Below are positions 8,244 to 16,247 of a stretch of 55,540 nucleotides of DNA, one piece after another (the first letter of the stretch is position 1; each line of letters starts with the position of its first letter). The stretch lies in NCBI GenBank assembly GCA_031291475.1, contig JARLIY010000017.1:1-55540 (forward strand), in the 5' to 3' direction. A program made the position numbers and the translations under genes. The notes under the pieces were generated by a model, which was not told the origin of the DNA, ran no database searches, and saw nothing but the letters and a program-made list of their open reading frames with translations. This stretch comes from Xanthobacteraceae bacterium (lineage in GTDB: Bacteria; Pseudomonadota; Alphaproteobacteria; Rhizobiales; Xanthobacteraceae).

Positions 8244-9122
8244 TCAGCCGGCCTTTTCGTCGGCGATCGGATTGCGTAACGTCCCGATCCCCTGAATCTC
8301 CACCTCGCAAACGTCGCCGTTCTTCATCCACACCGGCGGGTTGCGCGCAAAGCCGACGCCGGACGGCGTTCCGGTGAAGATGATGTCGCCCGGTTCGAGC
8401 GTCATGCCCTGCGTGACATAGACCAGCATCTCCACCACCGGAAACATCATGTTATCGGTGTTGTCGGCCTGCATCAATTTTCCGTTGAGCCGCGTCTCGA
8501 TCTTGAGTCCCTTGCCACCCGGCGGCAATTCGTCGGCGGAAACGAACCACGGGCCGAAACCGCCGGTGTGGTCGAAATTCTTGCCCATGTCCCATTGCGT
8601 GGTCTTGCGTTGGAATTCGCGCACCGAGCCCTCGTTGCCGCAGGAATAGCCGGCGACGCAGGACAACGCATTGGCGGCGGTCAGATGCTTGGCACGCTTA
8701 CCGACGATGAGGATCATCTCGGCTTCGTAATCGAGCGTCTCGGTCACCTGCGGGCGGATGATGGGCACTCCGTGGGGAACGAGCGAGGTGAGACCGCGCA
8801 TGAAAATGGTCGGGAATTTCGGAACGTTGTCGCGCTGCCCGCCTTCCTTGACGTGTTCGAGGTAGTTCAATCCGAGGCAGATGATTTTTCCCGGCCGACC
8901 GACGGGCAACCGGTAGGTCAATCCCGCCAGCGGCTTGCGCGCGCTTGCCGGTGCGCGCTTGGCGACATGGGCAAGCGGCTTCACATCGCCGTTGTTGCTT
9001 TTAAGGCATTCGCCGAGATCGGCCGGAACCTTGCCGTCGGCGGCTTGCAGGTCGACCACCTGATCGCCCTCGACCACGCCGAGGCGCGCGCCCCCCTGCC
9101 CTTCGAACGCAACTACTTTCAT
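8244..9122 (-). CDS. Fumarylacetoacetate hydrolase family protein
   Basis: The 292-residue protein has a small N-terminal domain (MKVVAFEGQGGARLGVVEG) and a C-terminal FAH fold. LGLNYLEH supplies the catalytic His. The metal site is formed by TETLDYEAEMILIVGK (E-x-E) and a later acidic residue, and TGTPSGVGFARNPPVWMKNGD is the family's ending. Members hydrolyse C-C bonds of fumarylpyruvate, acylpyruvates or related beta-diketones, or decarboxylate and isomerise oxo-acids. With a gentisate-type dioxygenase in the same operon, fumarylpyruvate or maleylpyruvate hydrolysis to pyruvate and a C4 acid is the most economical proposal. No maleylpyruvate isomerase gene is in the operon. Eleven bases separate it from the downstream binding-protein gene. 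Confidence 0.93.
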   Translation of the reverse strand: MKVVAFEGQGGARLGVVEGDQVVDLQAADGKVPADLGECLKSNNGDVKPLAHVAKRAPASARKPLAGLTYRLPVGRPGKIICLGLNYLEHVKEGGQRDNVPKFPTIFMRGLTSLVPHGVPIIRPQVTETLDYEAEMILIVGKRAKHLTAANALSCVAGYSCGNEGSVREFQRKTTQWDMGKNFDHTGGFGPWFVSADELPPGGKGLKIETRLNGKLMQADNTDNMMFPVVEMLVYVTQGMTLEPGDIIFTGTPSGVGFARNPPVWMKNGDVCEVEIQGIGTLRNPIADEKAG

Positions 9123-9196
9123 GACGTTGAACCTTCCCTGACGGATGACGGTCGTTTTTGCCGGGCCGCGACTATAACGGGCCGCACCGGCGCGAT

Positions 9197-10117
9197 CTAC
9201 CGGCCTGCGCTCACGCCGCCGTTTGCGAAAAAATGCTCGCTCAGCCGCTCGCGCGCGGCAAGCGCCGCGGAAAGCTCGAAGCCGTTGACGACGGCGAGGC
9301 GAAAACCGCCAGGCGGCATCGCATGGCGCTCCGGCGCGATCTCCTCGTGGAAGGTGATCTGCACGGAACTGATACCGGGCATGCGCTTGATCGCTTCGAT
9401 CAGCTCAGGCGGCGGATGACGATACTGCGGGCCGTTCGGTCCGAACAGCACCACACTATAGCCCGAGCGCCGATCCGCGTCGGCAAAATCCCAGACGCCT
9501 TTCTCGTATAGCCGCACGATCGCTTTCACCCAACCGGCACCATAGAGATCGGGCCATTGATCGGCGAAGCGCAGATGCACTTCGATGATGGTGCCGCCGA
9601 TCGTTTCGATGTTGAGCATGCCGGTATAGCCGGGAAGATGCTTTTTCACCCATCGCCCGCAGCGGCTTTCGATCTCTGCGTCGAGCTCGGCATGAACGAT
9701 CCAGTAATCGAAGGTGCCCTCGCCCGCGGGCTTGCCGGTGACGTGTCGCCACCAGCGCGGCTCGCCGCCGACCACGGCGAGGTCGGAGGAGACATGGCGG
9801 CCTTCGAGCAAAGTCATCCAGAAATGGCCCGGTGCATAATGCCGTGCGTAATCGGCCGGCGACGTCAGCACGTGGCTGCCGACACCCATGCCCTTGAGAT
9901 TGACGATCGGTTTGGAAAAGACGGGAAAGCGCGGCGGCGTGGTGCCGTGCGGGCCGGCTTGGAGCCCCTGGCTGAGCGCCACCGCGAGCTTGTCATAGAC
10001 CCAGCGATACGCCGGGTACCAAAGCCAGGCGTCGGTATCTTCGGTAGTGATGTCGGCCGCGGTCTGGACTTGCGAAAAATATTGCAGGCGCCAGGGATCG
10101 GCTTCGTGGATCGGCAT
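9197..10117 (-). CDS. Unrecognised protein with ATP-grasp-like signature, downstream of egtD
   Basis: The product has 306 residues from the ATG at 10117; a TTG four codons earlier is also possible, and neither has a good ribosome site. There is no signal peptide. The N-terminal third is helical and aromatic-rich (EADPWRLQYF, AWLWYPAYRWVYDKL). The middle has VFSKPIVNLKGMGVGS, then FWMTLLEGRHVSSDLAVVGG and FDYWIVHAE. TGMLNIETIGGTIIEVHLRF resembles the last strands of ATP-grasp ligases, where Glu and an E-x-N-x-R segment hold Mg-ATP; here H replaces the usual N. An ATP-grasp ligase is therefore possible, but the fold assignment is inference. Its link to egtD upstream and FAH downstream makes it the least understood member of this operon. 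Confidence 0.8.
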   Translation of the reverse strand: MPIHEADPWRLQYFSQVQTAADITTEDTDAWLWYPAYRWVYDKLAVALSQGLQAGPHGTTPPRFPVFSKPIVNLKGMGVGSHVLTSPADYARHYAPGHFWMTLLEGRHVSSDLAVVGGEPRWWRHVTGKPAGEGTFDYWIVHAELDAEIESRCGRWVKKHLPGYTGMLNIETIGGTIIEVHLRFADQWPDLYGAGWVKAIVRLYEKGVWDFADADRRSGYSVVLFGPNGPQYRHPPPELIEAIKRMPGISSVQITFHEEIAPERHAMPPGGFRLAVVNGFELSAALAARERLSEHFFANGGVSAGR

Positions 10118-10129
10118 GAATTCGGACAA

Positions 10130-10202
10130 CGGACGACGGAGGTCGGAGGACAGAGACGATATTACTTCAATCCGTTCTCTGTCATCCGTCCTCCGTCATC
10201 CG
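10130..10202. repeat. Long imperfect inverted repeat across the egtD stop codon
   Basis: The left arm 10130-10156 and the right arm 10176-10202 are complementary at 24 of 27 positions, with a 19-base loop that contains the egtD stop codon. The arms are built from CCGTCNTCCG-like units, and the right arm encodes the last dozen or so residues of EgtD. It looks like a dispersed palindromic element inserted at the gene junction. Confidence 0.8.
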
Positions 10203-11154
10203 ACTTCCGCAGCGCATGCACGCTGAACAGACCGTCCGTCCATGCTTGGATCGGCGACCAGCCGCTGCCATGGGCAAGCGCCTGGAACGAGTCGATGGAG
10301 TATTTGTAGCTGTTCTCGGTGTGGATGGTTTCGCCGGCGCGAAACTCGACGGTTACGTCGCCGATACGCACTTTCTGGCGCTTGGTGCTGGCCAGGTGCA
10401 TTTCGACTCGGCTTTTGTCGACATTGTAAAAAGCGTAGTGCTCGAAGGCCGCGAGGTTGAAGTTGGCGCCGAGCTCGCGATTCACCCGGACCAGCAGATT
10501 GAGATTGAACTTGGCGGTGACGCCCTCGGCGTCGTTGTAAGCGTGGTAGAGGATGTCGGGCGCCTTGGCGAGATCGACGCCGACGACCAGGACCGAGCCG
10601 GGGCCGAGGATTTTTGCGGCGCGGCGCAAAAAAGCCGCCGCCTCGTGCGGCTCGAAATTGCCGATGGTGGAACCGGGGAAGAAGCCGGCGCGCGGCGTTG
10701 CCGCGATCTCGGCCGGCGGCTCGCTCAGAACGGTGAAATCCGCCACCACCGGGTGAATCGCCAGATGCGGGAAATCGCGGCGCAGCCGCGCCGCGTCCTG
10801 CCGCAAAAAGTCCCCGGAAATATCGATCGGCATGTAAGCCTCGACGTTTGCCGCAGCGCGCAACAGAATCCGCGCTTTACGGCTCGAGCCGCTGCCGAAT
10901 TCGACAAGCGCCGCCCGCGGCGGCAAAAGCGATACCATCTCTGGCGCGTGCTTGTTGAGCAGCGCAAGCTCGCTGCGGGTCGGATAATATTCCGGCAAAC
11001 GGGTGATGCGGTCGAACAGGCCCGAGCCGGCGAGATCGTAGAAATATTTAGGCGGCAGGCTCTTGGGATTGGCGCTCAATCCGGCGATCACGTCGGCGGC
11101 AAACTCATTGGCCGTCTCGATCGCCGGCGCGTGAATTGCGGTTTGGATATTCAT
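10162..11154 (-). CDS. egtD: L-histidine N-alpha-methyltransferase
   Basis: The 330-residue enzyme uses S-adenosylmethionine to trimethylate histidine to hercynine, the first step of ergothioneine synthesis. Typical features are PPKYFYDLAGSGLFDRIT and LPEYYPTRSE, the SAM loop LVEFGSGSSRKARILL, YMPIDISGDFL, FFPGSTIGNF and the histidine pocket around YNDAEGVTAKFN. The family normally ends near FSVHxL. Here FSVHALR is followed by an unusual hydrophilic tail, KSDDGGRMTENGLK, encoded by the palindromic repeat at the junction. The start at 11154 lies 39 bases past the egtB stop, so the two genes are probably co-transcribed. Confidence 0.96.
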   Translation of the reverse strand: MNIQTAIHAPAIETANEFAADVIAGLSANPKSLPPKYFYDLAGSGLFDRITRLPEYYPTRSELALLNKHAPEMVSLLPPRAALVEFGSGSSRKARILLRAAANVEAYMPIDISGDFLRQDAARLRRDFPHLAIHPVVADFTVLSEPPAEIAATPRAGFFPGSTIGNFEPHEAAAFLRRAAKILGPGSVLVVGVDLAKAPDILYHAYNDAEGVTAKFNLNLLVRVNRELGANFNLAAFEHYAFYNVDKSRVEMHLASTKRQKVRIGDVTVEFRAGETIHTENSYKYSIDSFQALAHGSGWSPIQAWTDGLFSVHALRKSDDGGRMTENGLK

Positions 11155-11193
11155 GGCAAATCTATTCTTGGCTGAATTATTCCCGACGACGCT

Positions 11194-12450
11194 TCAGCGT
11201 TTGAATTCCGCCAAACGCAAGCCGCTGAACTGCCAGCGCGCCGACGGATAGAAGAAATTGCGATAACTAATGCGCGAATGGCCCGCGGGCGTCGCGAGCG
11301 AGGAGCCGCGCAGCACCATCTGATTGACCATGAACTTGCCGTTATATTCGCCGAGCGCGCCCTCCTCTGCGACATAACCGGGATAAGGCGAATAGGCGCT
11401 GCGCGTCCACTGCCAGACGGTGCCGAAGGCGTCGTCGAGCACGCCGGCCTTGGCCGCCACTTCCCACTCAGCTTCGCTCGGCAGATGCTTGCCGGCCCAG
11501 CGCGCAAAGGCGTCCGCCTCGTAATAGCTCACGTGGCACACCGGCAATGCCGGATCGACCGCACGCAAGCCGCCGAGCGTCATCGAGAACCAGGCGCCGT
11601 CGACGTGACGCCAATAGCCCGGCGCGTTCCAGCCTTGCGCTTCGAGCGTCGCCCAGCCGTCCGACAGCCAAAGGCCCGGCGTCGAATAGCCGCCGTCGGC
11701 CATGAATTCGAGCCACTCGCCCTTGGTCACCAGCGCGCGCGACAACCGCACCGGTTGCAGCAGCACCTGGTGCGCCGGACGCTCGTTGTCGAACGAGAAG
11801 GCCGCGCCGTCGTAGCCGACGGTGTGAATGCCGGCAATGAGAGCGTCGCCGCCTTCACCGGCCGCTCTGCTCTGACCGGGCGGCCATTGCCAGTCGGCGT
11901 CGTAAGCCGGATGCGTCGCGTTCTGCGCGAAGGCGTGCAGGATATCGGTCAGCAGCAGCTCCTGATGCTGTTGCTCGTGGTGCAATCCCATCTCGACGAT
12001 GGGAAATACCGATGCATCGTCCGCCGTGGTTTCGATCAATGCGGCGACCGCGGCATCCACATGGGCGCGATAGGACGTCGTCTCGGCGACGCCCGGGCGG
12101 GTGATCAACCCGCGCTGCGGCCGCGCCTGCCGGGGACCGGCGGCGACGTAATAGGAATTGAACAGATAGGCGAAACGCTCGTCGAAGGTCCGGTAGGAGG
12201 GCGCGAAGGGCCGCAACAAAAACTGCTCGAAGAACCACGTCACATGCGCGCGATGCCATTTCGCCGGGCTCGCATCCGGCATCGATTGCACGACCTGGTC
12301 CTCGGCCGAGAGCGGCGCCGCGCGGCGCTCGGTCTCGGCGCGCACGGCGGCGAACGCTTCTAGCCAGAAACGGCGCGAATCGCGCGGAGGCTCCGAAGCG
12401 GGAGCCTGCTCACCGGGTGATCCATGCAATCGAAGCGCTGCGCGCGACAT
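11194..12450 (-). CDS. egtB: Ergothioneine biosynthesis sulfoxide synthase EgtB
   Basis: The 418-residue protein has an N-terminal DinB_2-like helical domain and a C-terminal formylglycine-generating-enzyme (FGE)-sulfatase domain. The iron ligands are visible as WHRAHVTWFFEQF (first His) and HHEQQHQELLLTD (H-x3-H-x-E). The FGE domain includes KGEWLEFMADGGYSTPGLWLSDGW, LPVCHVSYYEADAFARWAGKHLPSEAEWE and a final YRNFFYPSARWQFSGLRLA. EgtB joins hercynine to a thiol (gamma-Glu-Cys or cysteine) with O2, giving the sulfoxide later cleaved to ergothioneine. egtA, egtC and egtE are not in this window; the short egtB-egtD set is common in proteobacteria, whose EgtB may use cysteine. It is the first gene of the minus-strand run. 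Confidence 0.96.
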   Translation of the reverse strand: MSRAALRLHGSPGEQAPASEPPRDSRRFWLEAFAAVRAETERRAAPLSAEDQVVQSMPDASPAKWHRAHVTWFFEQFLLRPFAPSYRTFDERFAYLFNSYYVAAGPRQARPQRGLITRPGVAETTSYRAHVDAAVAALIETTADDASVFPIVEMGLHHEQQHQELLLTDILHAFAQNATHPAYDADWQWPPGQSRAAGEGGDALIAGIHTVGYDGAAFSFDNERPAHQVLLQPVRLSRALVTKGEWLEFMADGGYSTPGLWLSDGWATLEAQGWNAPGYWRHVDGAWFSMTLGGLRAVDPALPVCHVSYYEADAFARWAGKHLPSEAEWEVAAKAGVLDDAFGTVWQWTRSAYSPYPGYVAEEGALGEYNGKFMVNQMVLRGSSLATPAGHSRISYRNFFYPSARWQFSGLRLAEFKR

Positions 12451-12676
12451 CAGTCAGGCTCGGAAAACCGAAAGGATACGAACGACTCAACGTCAATGGC
12501 AGCAAGCTAATCAGACCGCCGGACGATAGTTCCATACCTAGTCATACGGGCGGGGCAATGCAAAGGGTTCAAACTAACGGGGATGTGATCGGCCCACGCG
12601 CCGTCCCGCCAAAGGGATTGCCGTTGCCGCAAAACCACTTAAGCGACGTATCTGACAAAAACGGGAGAGCAGAAGG

Positions 12677-13567
12677 ATGGTCAAATCGATGCTGCCGCGC
12701 GAACGCTGCGCCTATTCGGCGATCGTCGACCGGCCGCCGCTGCGGCTTCCCGGCGGGGCGCGAATCGTCTTCTGGACCATCGTCAATCTCGAAGTATGGG
12801 ACATCGGCAAGCCGATGGCGCGGCAGGTGCTTAGCCCCCCGGCCGGGCAAACGCAGCTTCCCGACGTGCCCAATTGGAGCTGGCATGAATACGGCATGCG
12901 GGTGGGCGTGTGGCGCTTCTTCGATCTGTTCAAGCGCCTCAATATCCGCCCGACGCTCGCGCTCAATGCCCGCGTCTGCGCGGATTATCCGCGCGTCGCC
13001 GAACAGGCGCGCGCGGACCGTTGGGAGTTCATGGGCCACGCCTACGAGCAGGGGCCGATCCACGCCGAGCCCGATCAGAAGGCCATGGTCGCGCGCTCGC
13101 TCGACGTCATCGAGCGCTTCTGCGGCAAACGGCCGCTCGGCTGGCTCGGGCCCGGGCTGACCGAAACCCTCGAAACCCCGGAAATCCTCGCGGCAGCCGG
13201 GATCAAATATATCGGCGACTGGGTCTATGACGACGAGCCGACCGTCATTCGCACCGCCGCCGGCCCGCTCTTGACGCTGCCCTATACCGTCGAACTCAAC
13301 GACATCCCGATGATGATCATCCAGCATCACGAGAGCGACTATCTCGCCCGCCGCGCCATCGATCAATTCGACCGGCTGTATGCCGAAGGCGAGAGCCGCG
13401 CAAAGATCCTCGCACTCGCCATCCATCCTTACATCAGCGGCCAACCGCACCGGATGAAATATCTCGAAGCGATCTACGAGCATGCGCGCGGCTTCGACGG
13501 CGTCGTGTACTGGACCGGCGAGGAAATTCTGCATTGGTATTTGCAGTTGGGCGTCGTCGGACTCTGA
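12677..13567 (+). CDS. Polysaccharide deacetylase family protein (PuuE-like)
   Basis: The 296-residue protein begins IVFWTIVNLEVWDIG, the family's first strand with its metal-site variant. It continues with SWHEYGMRVGVWRFFDLFKRLNIRPTLALNA and HAYEQGPIHAEPDQ, then LGWLGPGLTET and LAIHPYISGQPHR. This is the NodB-homology TIM-barrel of the cytoplasmic PuuE/allantoinase-like subgroup; there is no signal peptide, so cell-wall sugar deacetylation is unlikely. Hydrolysis of a small N-acyl or cyclic amide substrate is more likely. It is divergent from egtB with a 226-base gap and is followed by a palindromic repeat. Confidence 0.88.
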   Translation: MVKSMLPRERCAYSAIVDRPPLRLPGGARIVFWTIVNLEVWDIGKPMARQVLSPPAGQTQLPDVPNWSWHEYGMRVGVWRFFDLFKRLNIRPTLALNARVCADYPRVAEQARADRWEFMGHAYEQGPIHAEPDQKAMVARSLDVIERFCGKRPLGWLGPGLTETLETPEILAAAGIKYIGDWVYDDEPTVIRTAAGPLLTLPYTVELNDIPMMIIQHHESDYLARRAIDQFDRLYAEGESRAKILALAIHPYISGQPHRMKYLEAIYEHARGFDGVVYWTGEEILHWYLQLGVVGL

Positions 13568-13570
13568 TAA

Positions 13571-13650
13571 TCGTCACCCCCCGGGCCTGACCCGGGGGTC
13601 CACGCGCCTTGTTCGCTGCATGGATTGCCGGGTCAAGCCCGGCAATGACG
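13571..13650. repeat. Bipartite palindromic repeat, copy 2 (inverted relative to copy 1)
   Basis: CCCCCGGG-CCTGA-CCCGGGGG (about 13577-13598) is followed by CATGGATTG and GCCGGGTCAAGCCCGGC. Read on the minus strand it matches the element at 4541-4622 segment by segment, with a different spacer between the two palindromes. It separates the deacetylase stop from the transglycosylase start and may serve as terminator. Confidence 0.8.
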
Positions 13651-13674
13651 AGTGGTGGTGAGAGCGGAGAGATC

Positions 13675-14877
13675 ATGCGGGAAATAAATAGTGCAGCCGT
13701 TTTGCTTGTAAGCGCTTTCACCGTAAGCGCCGCGCTCGCCGCGCCCTGCCGCACCTCCGGCAGCTACGATTCCTGGCTCGCCGGTCTTGAGCGCGAGGCG
13801 GTGGCGCAGGGCATTTCCCAGCGTGCCGTTGCCGCCGCCGCTCCGGCGCTGACCTACGACCAGCACATCGTCAACATCGACCACGGTCAGCGGATTTTCA
13901 CCCAAACATTTCTGGAATTTTCCGGCCGCATGGCCGCCGCCTACCGCATCCAGCGCGGCCAGGCGCTGATCAAGGCCAATGCGCCGACCTTCGCGCGCAT
14001 CGAGCAGCAATACGGTGTGCCGGCGCCGGTGATCGTTTCATTCTGGGGACTGGAAAGCGATTTCGGCGCCAACATGGGCAACTACCATTCGCTCTCCGCC
14101 ATCGCCTCGCTCGCCTACGATTGCCGGCGCAGCGATAAATTCCGCGCCCAGCTCCTCGATGCGCTCCGCCTCATCGATCGCGGCGACCTGACGCCGGACG
14201 AGATGATCGGCTCCTGGGCCGGCGAGCTCGGCCAGACGCAGATGATGCCGTCGGAATATTTCAAATACGCCGTCGACTTCGACGGCAACGGCCGGCGCGA
14301 CCTCATCCACAGCGTGCCCGATGTGCTGGCTTCGACGGCGAATTACCTCCTTGGCCTCGGCTGGAAGCGTGGCGAGCCCTGGCTCACCGAGGTGCGGGTG
14401 CCGGCCAACATGCCTTGGGCGCAGGCCGACCTTTCGATTTCACTGCCGCGCGCCAAATGGGCAAGCTACGGCGTCACGCTCGCCGACGGACGCCCGCTGC
14501 CCGCCGACAATCTTGCGGCCTCGCTCCTTCTGCCGATGGGCCGGCTCGGGCCGGCCTTCCTCGCCTACCAGAATTTTCAGGTCTATCTGCAATGGAACAA
14601 CTCGCTCGTTTATTCGACCACGGCCGCCTATCTGGCGACTCGCATTGCCGGCGCACCGGCGCTGAACCGCGGCACGCCGCCGCCGTCACTGGCGTTCACG
14701 GACGTCAAGGACATGCAGGCGATGCTGGCCCGCGCCGGCTATGACGTGGGCACGATCGACGGATTTTTGGGCCTGAAAACCCGGCAAGCGGTCAAAGCCA
14801 TGCAGGCCAAATACGGCCTGCCCGCCGATTCCTACCCCACCGCCGAACTGCTTGCGCGTATGCGCGGGGGCCAGTAG
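13675..14877 (+). CDS. Lytic murein transglycosylase, MltB-like, with peptidoglycan-binding tail
   Basis: Translation from the ATG at 13675 (GAGCGGAGAG upstream) gives 400 residues with a signal peptide cut after ALA. The SLT_2 domain holds the catalytic Glu in VSFWGLESDFGAN, then GSWAGELGQTQMMPSEYFKYAVDFDGNGRRDL, and SVPDVLASTANYLLGLGW. The last 60 residues form a PG_binding_1 domain (DVKDMQAMLARAGYDVGTIDGFLG). It cleaves the glycan strand in the periplasm with formation of 1,6-anhydro-MurNAc ends. An earlier in-frame start would lie in the repeat and spoil the signal peptide. The gene stands before exbB but is separated by about 120 bases. Confidence 0.94.
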   Translation: MREINSAAVLLVSAFTVSAALAAPCRTSGSYDSWLAGLEREAVAQGISQRAVAAAAPALTYDQHIVNIDHGQRIFTQTFLEFSGRMAAAYRIQRGQALIKANAPTFARIEQQYGVPAPVIVSFWGLESDFGANMGNYHSLSAIASLAYDCRRSDKFRAQLLDALRLIDRGDLTPDEMIGSWAGELGQTQMMPSEYFKYAVDFDGNGRRDLIHSVPDVLASTANYLLGLGWKRGEPWLTEVRVPANMPWAQADLSISLPRAKWASYGVTLADGRPLPADNLAASLLLPMGRLGPAFLAYQNFQVYLQWNNSLVYSTTAAYLATRIAGAPALNRGTPPPSLAFTDVKDMQAMLARAGYDVGTIDGFLGLKTRQAVKAMQAKYGLPADSYPTAELLARMRGGQ

Positions 14878-14995
14878 CGGCCGCCTGTGTAGAGTATGCA
14901 GCCGATCCACGCCGCTCCGCCAAAGGGCATTTTGCCCGGCGGTTTGCCGGCGTGCTAGAAGCTTTTGGGAGGCGCCGTCAGAAGAGGCTGCGAGG

Positions 14996-15817
14996 GTGAG
15001 TAGATTGCGCGTACACGGCAAAAATCGCCTCGACCGATCGCTTTTCTTCGCCACGCTCCTCGTCTTCGCTGCGGGCGCGGATTGCGCCTTCGCGCAAGGG
15101 AGCGCCGAGCATTCCATCGCCATCGCCGAACTGCCGCAGGACCTCTCGCCCTGGGGCATGTTCATCCATGCCGACGTCATCGTGAAGGCGGTGATGATCG
15201 GGCTTGCTTTGGCATCCCTCGTCACCTGGACGGTGTGGCTCGCCAAAAGCTTCGAACTTGCCGGCGCGCGCAGCGCGGTACTCAACGGCCTGCGGATCCT
15301 TGCCGACTGCCCGACATTGGCGCAAGCGCATGAGCGGTTGCGTGACGGCAACGGCCCGGTGGCGCAACTGATGCAAGCGGCGGTCGGAGAAATCCGCCAT
15401 TCGGCGGGTCTCCGCGGCGACGGCCTCAAGGAGCGCATCACCTGGCAGCTCGAACGCATCGAGGCGGCGGCCGGCCGCAAGATTTCGCGCGGCACCGGCG
15501 TGCTCGCCACGATCGGCGCCACCGCGCCCTTCGTCGGGCTGTTCGGCACGGTTTGGGGCATCATGGACAGCTTCATCGGCATTTCCCAGGCGCACACCAC
15601 CAATCTCGCGGTCGTTGCACCGGGCATCGCCGAAGCTCTGCTCGCGACCGCGCTCGGTCTCGTCGCTGCGATCCCCGCGGTGATGATCTACAACGTGCTG
15701 GCGCGCTCGACCGCGCACTACCGCGCGCTGCTCAGCGACGCCTCCACGCAAGTCATGAAGCTCGTCAGCCGCGATCTCGACCGCGCTAAGCTGCCGCTGG
15801 CGCACGCCGCCGAGTAA
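14996..15817 (+). CDS. exbB: TonB-system energiser ExbB (MotA/TolQ/ExbB proton channel)
   Basis: A GTG start at 14996 gives 273 residues with a cleavable N-terminal signal (LFFATLLVFAAGADCAFAQG), as in the long ExbB type. Transmembrane helices lie near residues 55-77 (VIVKAVMIGLALASLVTWTV), 175-195 and 208-230. The channel helices carry TIGATAPFVGLFGTVWGIM and AEALLATALGLVAAIPAVMIYN, the conserved proton-path segments. With ExbD it uses the proton gradient to energise TonB for outer-membrane uptake. It is four bases upstream of exbD. No TonB-dependent receptor gene is in the window, so the receptors served are elsewhere. Confidence 0.93.
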   Translation: MSRLRVHGKNRLDRSLFFATLLVFAAGADCAFAQGSAEHSIAIAELPQDLSPWGMFIHADVIVKAVMIGLALASLVTWTVWLAKSFELAGARSAVLNGLRILADCPTLAQAHERLRDGNGPVAQLMQAAVGEIRHSAGLRGDGLKERITWQLERIEAAAGRKISRGTGVLATIGATAPFVGLFGTVWGIMDSFIGISQAHTTNLAVVAPGIAEALLATALGLVAAIPAVMIYNVLARSTAHYRALLSDASTQVMKLVSRDLDRAKLPLAHAAE

Positions 15818-15821
15818 GACG

Positions 15822-16247
15822 ATGGCGCCAGCTCTGCACCACGGCGAAGACGATCTCGAAGAGGTGCACGGCATCAACGTCACCCCGTTCATCGACGTGA
15901 TGCTGGTGCTGTTGATCATCTTCATGGTGGCGGCGCCGCTTGCGACCGTCGATATCGCCGTCGATCTGCCCTCCTCCAGCGCCGAGCCGCAACAACGGGC
16001 CGACAAGCCGGTCTATCTGACGCTCAAATCCGATTTGAGCCTCGCCATTGGCGACGACGCCGTCGCCCGCGCCGATCTCGCCGGCGCGCTCGATGCCGCG
16101 ACTGGCGGCAACCGCGACCAACGTGTCTTTCTGCGCGCCGACCGCAGCGTGCCGTTTGGTGAGGTGATGGCGGTGATGAACGAGCTGCGCACCGCGCGCT
16201 ATCTGAAAGTGGCGCTGGTCGGGCTGGAAATGCGGCAGGCGAAATGA
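15822..16247 (+). CDS. exbD: TonB-system proton-channel subunit ExbD
   Basis: The 141-residue protein has one transmembrane helix, INVTPFIDVMLVLLIIFMVA, containing the essential proton-carrying Asp (F-I-D), then a periplasmic TolR/ExbD domain. It follows exbB by four bases and overlaps the tonB start by four bases (ATGA), so the three genes are translationally coupled. Confidence 0.95.
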   Translation: MAPALHHGEDDLEEVHGINVTPFIDVMLVLLIIFMVAAPLATVDIAVDLPSSSAEPQQRADKPVYLTLKSDLSLAIGDDAVARADLAGALDAATGGNRDQRVFLRADRSVPFGEVMAVMNELRTARYLKVALVGLEMRQAK

